NCBI RefSeq assembly: GCF_008806975.1
Contig: NZ_CP031728.1
Coordinates: forward strand, 1,922,001 to 1,986,000
Direction of reading: 5' to 3'
Length of the DNA: 64,000 bases
Origin: Cellvibrio sp. KY-GH-1
Lineage (GTDB): Bacteria; Pseudomonadota; Gammaproteobacteria; Pseudomonadales; Cellvibrionaceae
Positions 25,020 through 33,888 of the stretch are shown in pieces; within the stretch, counting starts at the first letter, position 1; each line of letters opens with the position of its first letter. The translations under genes and the position numbers were made by a program. The notes under the pieces were generated by a model that ran no database searches, had not been told where the DNA came from, and saw only the letters and a program-made list of their open reading frames with translations.

Positions 25020-25208
25020 ATGTTGATTCTGACTCGCCGGATTGGTGAAACGCTCATGATCGGTGATGAAGTCACCGTCACTGTACTTGGCAACAAAGGT
25101 AACCAGGTGCGCCTGGGAATTAACGCTCCAGAAGACGTCGCTGTTGATCGCGAAGAAATCTACCAGCGCAAGCAACGAGAGCGTGTAACGCAATACAAAC
25201 CACGATAA
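25020..25208 (+). CDS. csrA: CsrA/RsmA-type RNA-binding regulator
   Basis: 62 residues, full length. [17 protein letters not shown] and the RNA-contacting VDREEIY with Arg44 are intact, so it should bind GGA-containing RNA. Element-borne CsrA can re-set host post-transcriptional control or regulate transfer. It lies between pilL and traT with short spacing. A second, more divergent CsrA is at 48.6 kb. Confidence 0.93.
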   Translation: MLILTRRIGETLMIGDEVTVTVLGNKGNQVRLGINAPEDVAVDREEIYQRKQRERVTQYKPR

Positions 25209-25254
25209 CCAAGCATTAATTTTTCTACCACAAACCTAGCAACAGGAGTTGACT

Positions 25255-26004
25255 ATGACCTCGTTCGTTAAACGCATGACCTTAACTGTTATCACTGCCG
25301 GAGTATTTGTTTTATCAGGGTGCGCCGCTACCAATACTGCGCTATCCAAAAAAGACCTGGATGTCCAAACCAAAACCAGTACCGCTATTTTTATTGATCC
25401 CGTTGCACCGGCAAAACGCACGGTATACGTGGACGTAAAAAGCAGTGTGCAGGAATTTGATCGCGCAATATTTAAAAAACTGCTGAAAGACAGCTTTGCC
25501 ATTAATGATAATAACTACCGTCTTATTGATGATCCGGAGCAAGCGCAATTTATTCTGTCTGCGTTTGTGCTGAACCTGGAGAAGGCTTCACCCAGTGCAT
25601 CCGAACAGGCGCTAAACAAGGGTTATGAAGGCGGCATTTTAGCCGGTGCAGCCATTGGAGGCGCAGCGCGTGGTGATTGGAAAGGTGCCGTTGCCGGTGG
25701 TGTTCTCGGCGCTGGTGTCGATTTGGTCAGTGGTGCCTTAGTAAAAGATGTCACTTACATGTTGGTGTGCGATGTGCAAATCAAGGAGCGCACCAAGAAT
25801 GGTGCCGTCGTAAAACGCGCAACGGATATTGACACCAAAGTATCTGATCACGGCTACACAAAACAAACCGTTGATGAAATCAGCAATATGAAAGAGTACC
25901 GCACACGTATTGTCACCACGGCCAATAAAGCGAACTTAAACCTGGAAGAAGCAGCTGAGCCTATTTACTCAAAAACAGCTGCAGCAATGAGTGGATTTTT
26001 CTAA
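25255..26004 (+). CDS. traT: TraT-like surface-exclusion / complement-resistance lipoprotein
   Basis: 249 residues from ATG 25255, six bases after AGGAG (a TTG at 25249 is less likely). The signal peptide ends in a lipobox with Cys23 (VLSGC). The middle (GGILAGAAIGGAARGDWKG and AVAGGVLGAGVDLVSGALV) holds the Gly/Ala-rich hydrophobic segments of TraT, and VTYMLVCDVQIKER and YRTRIVTTANKANL are typical too. TraT blocks mating between cells that carry the same plasmid. A strong terminator follows. Confidence 0.88.
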   Translation: MTSFVKRMTLTVITAGVFVLSGCAATNTALSKKDLDVQTKTSTAIFIDPVAPAKRTVYVDVKSSVQEFDRAIFKKLLKDSFAINDNNYRLIDDPEQAQFILSAFVLNLEKASPSASEQALNKGYEGGILAGAAIGGAARGDWKGAVAGGVLGAGVDLVSGALVKDVTYMLVCDVQIKERTKNGAVVKRATDIDTKVSDHGYTKQTVDEISNMKEYRTRIVTTANKANLNLEEAAEPIYSKTAAAMSGFF

Positions 26005-26027
26005 TCGCGCTAGCGCGGTCTGTCGTT

Positions 26028-26051
26028 GCCGTCCTTCGGGGCGGCTTTTTT
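26028..26051 (+). terminator. Rho-independent terminator after traT
   Basis: Stem GCCGTCC/GGGCGGC (one G-T pair) with a TTCG tetraloop and six T. A smaller GCGCTAGCGC palindrome precedes it. Confidence 0.9.
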
Positions 26052-26097
26052 AAATTCCGCAATATCGACATGAGTCATTACTATCAGGAGATTTTTT

Positions 26098-26514
26098 GTG
26101 AAGCTACGATTTGTCTATCTCATTAAATTTTTGTTGCTTGGCCTTTCTGTATATTTCGCGTCTTATCTTATATTTTTATCCTGGAACATTCTCGAATGGC
26201 CCGTTTGGTATCGGTCAGTATTGGCTGTTGCATTTGTGTTAGGTGTGGCCGGATATATTGCAAGTGATGACAATGAAGATGAAGGATATTCGCGGAAGTT
26301 TTGGAAGGATAATTTGCCAATTATTACTGCCTACGCCAATGGCGAAGAAATTAATTTTCAGCCAAAAGAAAATCCTGATTGGTGGTTCGCCACCGAAGAA
26401 GAACATCTCTTTAAAAGCGACTATAAATATAAAGTTATTACCCCAACCACTACCGATGTCGAAAAAAATAACACTCAACAAGACAACCGTGACACCGCAG
26501 GAGAACAGCAATGA
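26098..26514 (+). CDS. Hypothetical membrane protein
   Basis: 138 residues from GTG 26098 with AGGAG upstream. Two N-terminal membrane helices (about 7-27 and 35-55), then an acidic cytoplasmic domain with tryptophans (NPDWWFATEEEHLF). No family recognised. The stop overlaps the next start (ATGA). First of four coupled genes downstream of the traT terminator. Confidence 0.65.
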   Translation: MKLRFVYLIKFLLLGLSVYFASYLIFLSWNILEWPVWYRSVLAVAFVLGVAGYIASDDNEDEGYSRKFWKDNLPIITAYANGEEINFQPKENPDWWFATEEEHLFKSDYKYKVITPTTTDVEKNNTQQDNRDTAGEQQ

Positions 26515-26927
26515 ACAGTTCTTTTGTGATGATATTGGTGTGTATTCTGATTGTGGGGGTAACATTTTGGCAGAACAGCCCCGCATCCAGTAGCGAATTG
26601 GAAAGCCTGGTTTCACGAGTCAATCAGTCTTCATCAGAAGAAGTGAAATCCAAACTAGTTCTTTTCTTGAAAGAAATACCGAACCCAAGTCGCCAAGAAT
26701 TATCAGCGTTTGAAGCTGAAGTAGACCAAATTTTGGTTATTGATTTATCCAGGAAAACTACAGGTGATAACACACTGGTAGCAAAAGAACCTGAAATATC
26801 AGAGCCACCCAAAAAGCAAACATTTATTGAGCGCCTTGTAATTTGGTTCTTTTCACTTTTCATTGGCACTTACGCTATTTGGTCGCTCTATCGTGTTTTC
26901 CGCCGCAAGAAGGAAGACCAACTATGA
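26511..26927 (+). CDS. Hypothetical membrane protein with two terminal helices
   Basis: 138 residues. One helix at the N-terminus (SSFVMILVCILIVGVTFW) and one near the C-terminus (LVIWFFSLFIGTYAIWSLY), with a helical, charged loop between, then a basic tail (RRKKEDQL). No family recognised. It overlaps both neighbours by four bases. Confidence 0.65.
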   Translation: MNSSFVMILVCILIVGVTFWQNSPASSSELESLVSRVNQSSSEEVKSKLVLFLKEIPNPSRQELSAFEAEVDQILVIDLSRKTTGDNTLVAKEPEISEPPKKQTFIERLVIWFFSLFIGTYAIWSLYRVFRRKKEDQL

Positions 26928-27703
26928 TCAGTCAACCTATAAAAAACCGGACAATAGATTTCCTCTTTAATGGTGTCATCGCTGTAGTCGTCGTTTTATT
27001 TTTTGGTGCTTTTGTCTATTACGGATTTATTCATGATGATCGCGTGAGGGATGAGAGTGTAGAAACCAGCAACACGGCCATTCGACAATACATTGCCAAT
27101 CAAACAATGGACAACGTCAAATTTGCACTGGATAAGCTAGCCGAATGCTATGCCTTGGCTAATACATGGGTTTGCAGCAGTGAGAACGAGCGAGCATTCA
27201 TTAAAGCACTTGCTACAACCAGCCATATTGATCTTTTGTTTTCTCACGGGTTGTCTACAGCATCCGATTTGAAGCATGGCTTGGATATAAATGAATCTTC
27301 TGCAATGGCTCTTTACACGGGAAAAGTGCCTGAAGTTTTATTTCTCAAGGCCAATGCAATGATCAGGTACGGGAATATCCAAGAAGCGCTTCCAATTTAT
27401 AAAGCTTTATTTTTGCAGGGCGAGCAATGGTCGGTCGCGACCAGCTTACGGAGTGTGTTTAAACATTATGGATGTATTGATGATGTTGAAATCTGGGGCG
27501 AGTTTACCGCTGCAGACGTATCACGAGATACCAGACCACCTGGATCTGCTTACCCGGAACAACCCAGAATCTACTCTGTGGATGAAATAGTGGATCGTCG
27601 AATTCGGTTACGCAATGGCGAATTCATCACCCCATCCCCAAATTGCCCAATAAATCTATTGATAGAAAGAAAGGCTAGCGATCCAGAGGCATCGGCCCCA
27701 TGA
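26924..27703 (+). CDS. Membrane-anchored TPR-like protein
   Basis: 259 residues from ATG 26924, which overlaps the previous stop; the upstream alternative at 26843 lies inside that gene. One membrane helix (about 17-40), then an outside helical domain with three cysteines and a TPR-like pair (PEVLFLKANAMIRYGN and IQEALPIYKALFLQG). The proline-rich tail begins near 200. No family recognised. It overlaps the next start by four bases. Confidence 0.65.
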   Translation: MISQPIKNRTIDFLFNGVIAVVVVLFFGAFVYYGFIHDDRVRDESVETSNTAIRQYIANQTMDNVKFALDKLAECYALANTWVCSSENERAFIKALATTSHIDLLFSHGLSTASDLKHGLDINESSAMALYTGKVPEVLFLKANAMIRYGNIQEALPIYKALFLQGEQWSVATSLRSVFKHYGCIDDVEIWGEFTAADVSRDTRPPGSAYPEQPRIYSVDEIVDRRIRLRNGEFITPSPNCPINLLIERKASDPEASAP

Positions 27704-28308
27704 AGAACACAATTAAAATACTGCATCCAACGTTAAACCTATTTTCAGTACTGCTTTTAATAGCTGCAATCGTCATGCATTTTTCGCCTCTTAATCAAGG
27801 AATGCGTGACACTGCCCCTGCCACATCACTTCTTGCAACGGGATTTGCATTGCTAGGAATAATAACTGGAAGATTATTGGACACTCAGAAATTCCGCTCT
27901 GCAGAACAGCGGCTTGGCGACATCGATGATCAATCAAAACAACAGACCAATGAGCTGGAAGCCTTAAGACAATTTTATCTGCGCATATACACCTATCTGG
28001 GCAATTACCCCAACTGGAAAGTCCAGCAGGAATACAGGCATTTACTCACAACGTTAGTCTCAAGTCAGACCTGTGAATTTTCTACTCCCTATCATTTGCA
28101 CAATATTGATCACTATCTTTCACGGCTGGTGGATGAAACAAATGCAATAGCGCATTACTTTCCCGAACTCGGAAAAGCATTAACTGATGAAGATCTGGCA
28201 GAAGCACGGGGCGATTATTATTTATCGGACATTCAAAATAATCATCCAGATGCGAAGAAGGAACCGTATTTGATTGATCGCCAGAATAAACAATCAGGTA
28301 AGGAATAA
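27700..28308 (+). CDS. Hypothetical membrane protein with a helical soluble domain
   Basis: 202 residues. Two membrane helices (about 13-30 and 42-59), then a coiled segment (EQRLGDIDDQSKQQTNELEAL) and a helical domain with the NYPNWKVQQEYRHLLTTL stretch. No family recognised. The stop and the next start overlap by one base (TAATG). It closes the coupled cluster of four membrane genes. Confidence 0.62.
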   Translation: MKNTIKILHPTLNLFSVLLLIAAIVMHFSPLNQGMRDTAPATSLLATGFALLGIITGRLLDTQKFRSAEQRLGDIDDQSKQQTNELEALRQFYLRIYTYLGNYPNWKVQQEYRHLLTTLVSSQTCEFSTPYHLHNIDHYLSRLVDETNAIAHYFPELGKALTDEDLAEARGDYYLSDIQNNHPDAKKEPYLIDRQNKQSGKE

Positions 28309-28529
28309 TGACACCTTCACATCACTCCATAGACAGGATTAAACCCATGCGAACCGCTCAAGCGGTTGAACATGGTTGGCCAGCTGATCGACGTAAAAGA
28401 CGCAGAGCTCACAGGCGCAAGGCAAAATACCTGCTTTCAAATGGTGGATTCTTTAATAACTATTCCGCACGGGGAAGCAGTTGTTGGGAAGTTGCGCAGT
28501 GGCATTTAGCCTGCGCTCGGTATTTATAA
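28308..28529 (+). CDS. Small basic protein
   Basis: 73 residues with a strongly basic middle (ADRRKRRRAHRRKAKYL) and a Trp/Cys-containing end. Likely nucleic-acid binding by charge. ATG 28308 overlaps the previous stop; an alternative start is ATG 28347. No family recognised. Confidence 0.45.
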   Translation: MTPSHHSIDRIKPMRTAQAVEHGWPADRRKRRRAHRRKAKYLLSNGGFFNNYSARGSSCWEVAQWHLACARYL

Positions 28530-28557
28530 ATTTTCACTTAAAGACGGGAAGTTATTC

Positions 28558-28863
28558 ATGGTCAGATTGATTGAATCCAACACCAAAAGCTTTCCTTTTG
28601 ACCCGAAAGGCGACCCCAAATTACGTGAAGTGTTTTTATTTCATGTAAATGGCCAAGTTGCCTATGGCGAGTGGTTTAAGCGGCTTGGTTTAAAGGATAA
28701 GCCGCCTCGCGGTGCGTGCAGACGATTTTTCGTGCAACACAAGCATTGCAGAAATGAATCTGTTTACCTGAGGAAAATGAAACGTGCCGAGAAGCACGCA
28801 CACACACGATTAATGCAGCGGCTTCGGCAGAACATGATTGATGAAGTTTGGCGCTTGAATTAA
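28558..28863 (+). CDS. Small basic hypothetical protein
   Basis: 101 residues, rich in Arg, Lys and His, with a C-terminal helical stretch (MKRAEKHAHTRLMQRLRQNM). The start ATG 28558 has a GGGA box. No family recognised. It ends the operon that began at 26098; a possible promoter for the next gene lies in the AT-rich 65-base gap. Confidence 0.55.
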   Translation: MVRLIESNTKSFPFDPKGDPKLREVFLFHVNGQVAYGEWFKRLGLKDKPPRGACRRFFVQHKHCRNESVYLRKMKRAEKHAHTRLMQRLRQNMIDEVWRLN

Positions 28864-28928
28864 GTAATTCCTTGTAATTCGATAGTTTAATTAACGTAGC
28901 TATAGTGTATTCAGTGTGAGAAATAAAT

Positions 28929-29603
28929 ATGAGCGATGAGCGTATTCTGGAAAGAATCAAAAAATGTCTGGCAATGGCAGGTTCATCCAATCCTCATGAG
29001 GCGGAGATTGCCTGGAGGCAAGCTCAAAAGCTGATGCAAGAACACCGTCTGGATATGCAGGACATTGATGCCTCAGAAGCCAATACGGTAAAACATCCAG
29101 CAGGCAAGCGTCCCCCCGTGTGGATGCTCACATTAGCACAGACCTGCGCTAAGGCATTCAATTGCCGTGTCATTACAGAATCATCCATACAAGGCTCTAA
29201 AGTGGTGTTCATCGGATTGGACAATAGTCCGCAATTTTGTGAATACGCATTTGTCGCACTTCAAAATCAATTAACTGCTGCAAGAAAAAAATATGTAGCA
29301 ACTCTTTCCCGTTGCAAATTAACCACCAAACGTCGACGCGGTGAAATTTTTGCCGAGAATTGGGTGAATGGCGTTTGGAGCACTGTCATGCGATTTGCTG
29401 AGGCAGATGAAACGGCCGAGAAAGTCATCAAGGCGTATTTTGATAAAAACCTTCCTGCTATTCCCACCAGAGAACTTGAGTCACGAAAAGTGATTAAGCG
29501 TGACTTTCGGGCAGCCTATGCCGGATACGAAGCAGGACAAAGCACCAAGTTACATAAAGCTGTGAATCAAGACCGGCGCACAGGATTAAATCATTTGCAT
29601 TGA
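28929..29603 (+). CDS. DUF2786 domain protein
   Basis: 224 residues. Residues 1-45 (ILERIKKCLAMAGSSNPHEA, EIAWRQAQKLMQEHRLD) are the DUF2786 motif, seen in plasmid and phage proteins. The remainder (about 60-215) forms a second domain with FNCRVITES, VFIGLDNSPQFCEYAFVALQ and a basic GYEAGQSTKLHKAVN end, as in longer members. Function is unknown. The ATG follows a GTGAG box after an AT-rich promoter-like gap. Confidence 0.8.
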   Translation: MSDERILERIKKCLAMAGSSNPHEAEIAWRQAQKLMQEHRLDMQDIDASEANTVKHPAGKRPPVWMLTLAQTCAKAFNCRVITESSIQGSKVVFIGLDNSPQFCEYAFVALQNQLTAARKKYVATLSRCKLTTKRRRGEIFAENWVNGVWSTVMRFAEADETAEKVIKAYFDKNLPAIPTRELESRKVIKRDFRAAYAGYEAGQSTKLHKAVNQDRRTGLNHLH

Positions 29604-29628
29604 TTGATAGCTAATGAGGAATTTTTGA

Positions 29629-29889
29629 ATGAATGAAAATAGAACAGCATTTATTGAATACATTGATGAGATTGCAAAGGAACTTGTCGCTGCCCATGCG
29701 GAAGCTCAATTGCAGCAGGATCTCAAAAGTTATATTGGCAGTCTGAATCAGCTGGCACAGTTTATCCAAAAATCACCATCCAGAAATAATCTTCGTCAGG
29801 CAAATAATTTGCTTCGAATTGATAATCAACTGTATGTCGATATCATTCAGCCTGCACTGTTTAAGCGGTTAAGCAATACTATTCAGTAG
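29629..29889 (+). CDS. Small hypothetical helical protein
   Basis: 86 residues, soluble, all-helical by pattern (EYIDEIAKELVAAHAEAQLQ, LNQLAQFIQK). No family recognised. Start ATG 29629 has a GAGG box; nine bases separate its stop from the next start. Middle of an operon running from DUF2786 to the PcfJ-like gene. Confidence 0.6.
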   Translation: MNENRTAFIEYIDEIAKELVAAHAEAQLQQDLKSYIGSLNQLAQFIQKSPSRNNLRQANNLLRIDNQLYVDIIQPALFKRLSNTIQ

Positions 29890-29897
29890 GTGATTTC

Positions 29898-30323
29898 ATG
29901 GCACAAAGCCTATTAACGGATGAGGATATTAAATACCTTGATGAACTTCAGGTGTGGATTCGAAACTCAATGGAGTTTTCGATTTTAAAATACACTCCTG
30001 CAGATACGGACTTGGTATTTATTAAAGATTCGTCAATACCTTATTTACGGTTGTCAGTAGGGAAATTGAAATTCGTAAGCGTGGGCACATTGCGTGATCT
30101 ATGTGAAAACCTTGTTCAACAATCTTGTATTTATGAAGTGTGGCTGCGCCATGCATTAAATAATGCCTATCGATTTTCCAGGGCCCTTTGTGCGGAAGAC
30201 GCCAATCGTTTCATGCATTATTTCAAGTCTTATCATGAAATAGTCGATGAGGATGCCTTGGCATACGAAGCTGAAACTGCAATTCGCGAAGCCCGCCAGG
30301 CATTATTTGGATTGGATGAGTAA
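29898..30323 (+). CDS. Hypothetical protein
   Basis: 141 residues, soluble and mostly helical, with an acidic C-terminus (EIVDEDALAYEAETAIREAR). The start ATG 29898 follows AGGTGATTTC. No motif recognised. Same operon as its neighbours. Confidence 0.6.
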   Translation: MAQSLLTDEDIKYLDELQVWIRNSMEFSILKYTPADTDLVFIKDSSIPYLRLSVGKLKFVSVGTLRDLCENLVQQSCIYEVWLRHALNNAYRFSRALCAEDANRFMHYFKSYHEIVDEDALAYEAETAIREARQALFGLDE

Positions 30324-30345
30324 GCCTGCTAATTGAGAACACCAC

Positions 30346-30975
30346 ATGAATAAGCGTGATAATTCCCAAGTTGAAAAACTCGAAACCTCTCTCGATCTCG
30401 TTCCAACGTATTTTCCATTCAAAAGGGTCAACAACAAAGACGGAATAAAATTTCGTAGCGAGCAACGTCGCCCAGGCTCTATGGAAGGATTTTGTGTTGA
30501 TATTGCCCACAATGGCCATGACCACCTGGTTTTTGATTTCCGGGATCTTTATAAAACGGAATCCGGGAAGCAAGGCAACCGCCGCAGAATGCTATGGAGT
30601 CTCGATACGGGCTCGACCGTACAGCTTGCCTCGATATTATTTTATCTTGCCGATGAGCATATGCGCGGTAGCGATGAACAACCTTACTATTCCATTGTGG
30701 CCTCCAAAGACAAAGCGTCTATGGGGCCTAATTGGATCAACGAAGATTTTCAGACGGCCGCCAAACGGACAGCGTTGAGGAAGTCCAGAAGCCATCTGTT
30801 TTCATTGATGAAGCGATTTGTCGAATGCTGTGAATCCGAGCAGATTATAAACACCTTCGCGCAACAACTTATCTATTGGGCGGACAATCACTCAGAGGAT
30901 GCGTTTGCGCAACAAATTGCACGACAGGTTGAATCACAATTATCTCTCGTTCCGAATATTTCCGAAATGGCATAG
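30346..30975 (+). CDS. Hypothetical protein upstream of the PcfJ-like gene
   Basis: 209 residues. A beta-rich first half (FPFKRVNNKDGIKF, NGHDHLVFDFRDLYKT) and a helical second half, no membrane segment. Twenty bases separate it from the PcfJ-like gene, so the two are probably co-transcribed and may act together. No family recognised. Confidence 0.6.
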   Translation: MNKRDNSQVEKLETSLDLVPTYFPFKRVNNKDGIKFRSEQRRPGSMEGFCVDIAHNGHDHLVFDFRDLYKTESGKQGNRRRMLWSLDTGSTVQLASILFYLADEHMRGSDEQPYYSIVASKDKASMGPNWINEDFQTAAKRTALRKSRSHLFSLMKRFVECCESEQIINTFAQQLIYWADNHSEDAFAQQIARQVESQLSLVPNISEMA

Positions 30976-30995
30976 CAATAGCCGAAGGTAAATAC

Positions 30996-32447
30996 ATGTT
31001 TGCGCAAGACACATCTCATATGAGCACAGATACAGATTTGGTTTCGCCAATAACACAGCTGGAATTAGTGCTTCACAATTCCCCTAAGTGCCTCCAGGTC
31101 GGAAAATTCTATAATTGCTACCCAGACTTGTATATTTACTCCGATAATCAACAAACGCGTAAAGACACCATATTGAGGCATAACAATGTCAGCTTTCCGC
31201 AAAACAGTACGTTTGAACAATATGCATTATTCTATCGCACCCATCTTGGTGGGAAATTTAATCGCCGTTATCAAAAACTCAGTTATGCATTATGGGTGGG
31301 TGAGGATAGTAAATTAATTCATCGGTTCTGTCGCAAAGGAAAGCATTTGGATAATGAACTGGTATATCGATTTCACTGTTTCCGCGATTTAATTATGGAA
31401 ACCGTCAAGAATAAAGAATTTCATCTTATCCCCGCTATTTTATTTTTCGGTGCCAATGTCAACACCATTAAAGCTGGTCTTGGCGCATCTCTTTGGAAAT
31501 CACTTTGTAAAAACTCAGCATCCCGAAATAAACTGATATTTAAATGCGCCTCGTTCACAGCAACGCTTTCTCCATTGATAAGACCATGCTTCTCATTTAA
31601 CGAATTAAAATCACCTGCATTGCAGACAGTTCCGATCGTTACCGCAAAACCAATCCTGGAGGCACTTAATGCATTGCCCTCGGGCATTATGCAATCTAAC
31701 GCTTTTCTTCGGGCAATAGAGGGAAATGAATACCATTATGATTATCTGGACAATGGTGATTATGAAGTTATCGACCTAGATCCATCAGAAGCCCAGATTT
31801 TTCAATATTCATTGACTATTGCGGTTGCTGCAAAGCAATGCAAAAAAGTAACCGATCCTCATTTTTTTCGAGACGCTATGCAGACCATTAAGGATTGCCG
31901 TCGCATGGCAAATAGACTGAACGAGCCATTCAATGATCACTGGTCGTTCAATCGCATTGAGCGTGAACATAAAGCGCTAACAAAGTTATTAAACACGACG
32001 ATTCATGAACATTATTATCAGGAATATTCCTTTGAAATCCCTTGGATAAAAGAGCTGCAGTATCGAGGTGTTACGGCAACGCTGCTTTCCAGTCGTGCAG
32101 CCCTGATAATCGAAGGAAGGGAATTAACTCATTGTGTAGCGTCATACCACGAACAAGTCTATTTTGGACGTTCGATTATTTTTTCTCTTCGAACACAAGA
32201 CGGCCAACGAAGCACACTTGAATTGGGTGTTAGGCGTGGCCATGACAGTCTAAAGTTGGTCATACAACAACATAAAACGAATTATGATGACCCCGTGGAA
32301 AATGAACAGTTAAATGCGGCAGCAAAATATGTATTCAATGCCCAAAGACAGTTGCTGATAGATGCGACAGATAACGACGACTCAATGGTGGTGATACACA
32401 ATTTTCAGTTTTTGTCCGATGACAGCCATACCCAGCTATCCAGGTAA
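30996..32447 (+). CDS. PcfJ-like domain protein
   Basis: 483 residues. The C-terminal part (about 360-455) has the PcfJ pattern: ALIIEGRELTHCVASYHEQV, SIIFSLRTQDGQRSTLELGV and KLVIQQHKTNYDD. The N-terminal 340 residues are helical and not assigned. PcfJ domains occur in conjugative plasmids and ICEs; their biochemical role is unknown. A second PcfJ-like protein at 38.7 kb shares the exact HCVASYHE motif. The next start option is ATG 31020. Confidence 0.78.
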   Translation: MFAQDTSHMSTDTDLVSPITQLELVLHNSPKCLQVGKFYNCYPDLYIYSDNQQTRKDTILRHNNVSFPQNSTFEQYALFYRTHLGGKFNRRYQKLSYALWVGEDSKLIHRFCRKGKHLDNELVYRFHCFRDLIMETVKNKEFHLIPAILFFGANVNTIKAGLGASLWKSLCKNSASRNKLIFKCASFTATLSPLIRPCFSFNELKSPALQTVPIVTAKPILEALNALPSGIMQSNAFLRAIEGNEYHYDYLDNGDYEVIDLDPSEAQIFQYSLTIAVAAKQCKKVTDPHFFRDAMQTIKDCRRMANRLNEPFNDHWSFNRIEREHKALTKLLNTTIHEHYYQEYSFEIPWIKELQYRGVTATLLSSRAALIIEGRELTHCVASYHEQVYFGRSIIFSLRTQDGQRSTLELGVRRGHDSLKLVIQQHKTNYDDPVENEQLNAAAKYVFNAQRQLLIDATDNDDSMVVIHNFQFLSDDSHTQLSR

Positions 32448-32483
32448 GCGGATTGCTATTTGCGCGGATACCTGGGTTATTTT
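32440..32483 (+). terminator. Terminator-like hairpin overlapping the PcfJ-like stop
   Basis: CCAGGTA (32440-32446) pairs with TACCTGG (32469-32475), with an inner GCG/CGC pairing and a T-rich tail (GTTATTTTAT). It covers the TAA stop codon. Confidence 0.6.
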
Positions 32484-32497
32484 ATACTCACAAAGCA

Positions 32498-32670
32498 TTT
32501 AGCCTACGGCTAGATCCTTTCCAGAACCACCACAGGCACATCAAGTGGTTGCGTCGAAAGACGGTGCCTAATATTCCTTCACGGCTCATGCCTTTTCATA
32601 CCCACCTTCGGGAGAACATTCCCGCAAGGTAATGCATCTCCTGTTTTACTATCTAACCAGGAGACTAGCT
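32498..32670 (+). promoter_or_regulatory. Structured leader element, copy 1
   Basis: Hairpin 1 is TTTAGCC/GGCTAGA (32498-32514). Hairpin 2 is AACCAC (32525-32530), the 14-base loop CACAGGCACATCAA, GTGGTT (32545-32550), then GCG. A third hairpin, ACCTTCGGGA paired with TCCCGCAAGGT, lies near 32613-32640, just before AGGAG and the start at 32671. The same plan recurs upstream of several genes to 43.2 kb. Confidence 0.7.
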
Positions 32671-33024
32671 ATGTGTTTTTTATCAAAACAAGCCTTTTTG
32701 GCATTAGAACGCGAAGCCTATTCGCTTGAACTCGCTATTGCCAAAGGTGAAGAAACTGACCTCACGGATGCTCGATTAGCAGAGATTGATCAGCTAATGA
32801 CACAGAGCGACTGGATGCTGTCGATTGACTACGGTGTTATCAAGAAATCAGTTAACGGTATTCCATTAAAAGTCTTGAAATCCGCTCGCGGTTTTTACAT
32901 CGGTACGTGCGATGAACAACAAGGCCCTCTGTCTCGTGAATCCAATGAATATTGGACTCGCGAGAATGACGCAAGCCACGCACTTGAATCAGGTCAATGG
33001 ACTCAATTCAATTATGAGATCTAA
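32671..33024 (+). CDS. Hypothetical protein
   Basis: 117 residues from ATG 32671, ten bases after CAGGAG; the upstream ATG at 32632 is inside the leader. N-terminal helices (FLALEREAYSLELAIAKGEE) precede a small beta-rich part (LKVLKSARGFYIGTC). No family recognised. First gene served by the repeated structured leader. Confidence 0.6.
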   Translation: MCFLSKQAFLALEREAYSLELAIAKGEETDLTDARLAEIDQLMTQSDWMLSIDYGVIKKSVNGIPLKVLKSARGFYIGTCDEQQGPLSRESNEYWTRENDASHALESGQWTQFNYEI

Positions 33025-33051
33025 TCATCCATCCTGCTAAGGAGAATACAA

Positions 33052-33273
33052 ATGGCTGAACTGTCTACTTCCGGTTTAGGTTTATTCGCGCCCCAGGATC
33101 TTGATTATTATCGAGAATTGACCCGGGATTTACCTTGCTCAGTAGATCTTACCCGCGATGAATGTGCTGCTGTACTTAAAGCATATGATCGTGGTGTGGA
33201 TGTGTTGAATCAAGAGGAATTACCTCTGCTGAACGCAGTTATTTCGAAACTGAAAGATTGCATTCATCCATGA
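33052..33273 (+). CDS. Small hypothetical protein
   Basis: 73 residues, soluble: LGLFAPQDLDYYRELTRDLP, then LTRDECAAVLKAYDRGVD. A strong AAGGAG box precedes ATG 33052. No family recognised. Co-transcribed with the preceding gene after copy 1 of the leader. Confidence 0.6.
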   Translation: MAELSTSGLGLFAPQDLDYYRELTRDLPCSVDLTRDECAAVLKAYDRGVDVLNQEELPLLNAVISKLKDCIHP

Positions 33274-33283
33274 GGTTAGCCCG

Positions 33284-33394
33284 ATGACGCCCTTCCCAGA
33301 TCATTATGCCGGTTGTATTACGCGAATCGATAAATCGTTTGATGGCTCACTCTCGCTTTACTTTTGGGCAAAACGAGATGGATATTTCAGATGA
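33284..33394 (+). CDS. Very short ORF overlapping the next gene (possible frameshifted start)
   Basis: 36 codons (MTPFPDHYAGCITRIDKSF and on to AKRDGYFR) starting after a GAGG box. The next gene overlaps it in another frame and has no ribosome binding site at its first ATG. Either a short leader peptide couples translation to the next frame, or the two are one gene with a frameshift. Confidence 0.35.
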   Translation: MTPFPDHYAGCITRIDKSFDGSLSLYFWAKRDGYFR

Positions 33395-33710
33395 ATTTTG
33401 TTGGCGCGGAAACGGCAATCAATATCGAACGTCGGATCTGGACTTTTATACCAAAAACACTGAGGGGACATTTTTGCCTCACGGTTTATTGGCATCCGAC
33501 TTTCCACTGTTGCATCGTTGTTTGTACATACTGTCAGAATTTATTGAAGATGAATCAAAAAGTGAATCATTAGGCGATTTGACGGGCTTGTATCGCCTCA
33601 ATGACTCCCCGCAAATTCAATTGATGAAAAAAATTGTGGATGCTCTGCCAAAATCGCGGCCCTTGTGCAAGCAATGCCGCCGAAATTCAGAGTATTGCGA
33701 CTGTGATTAA
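33306..33710 (+). CDS. Hypothetical protein with C-terminal cysteine cluster
   Basis: 134 residues as read from ATG 33306; a more natural start may be ATG 33378, close to the stop of the overlapping short ORF, giving MDISDEFCWRGNG. The end KQCRRNSEYCDCD resembles a half zinc-binding knuckle. No family recognised. A strong terminator follows at 33.76 kb. Confidence 0.55.
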   Translation: MPVVLRESINRLMAHSRFTFGQNEMDISDEFCWRGNGNQYRTSDLDFYTKNTEGTFLPHGLLASDFPLLHRCLYILSEFIEDESKSESLGDLTGLYRLNDSPQIQLMKKIVDALPKSRPLCKQCRRNSEYCDCD

Positions 33711-33755
33711 TACCGTCTAGTCGAGTTAGAGAGTGTTCAAAAATAACGTGTTTCA

Positions 33756-33779
33756 AGCCAGCACCCGCTGGCTTTTTTT
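33756..33779 (+). terminator. Rho-independent terminator
   Basis: Stem AGCCAGC/GCTGGCT with an ACCC loop and seven T. Ends the transcript that begins with leader copy 1. Confidence 0.92.
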
Positions 33780-33888
33780 CGTGCCGACATTTTGTGATCA
33801 CTTTCACATCAGCGCTTTAGGGCTACACTTTAAGAAGCATCAATAAGTGTCGCCAAAGTCGTCCAAAATGGACACGGAGTTGGAATCT

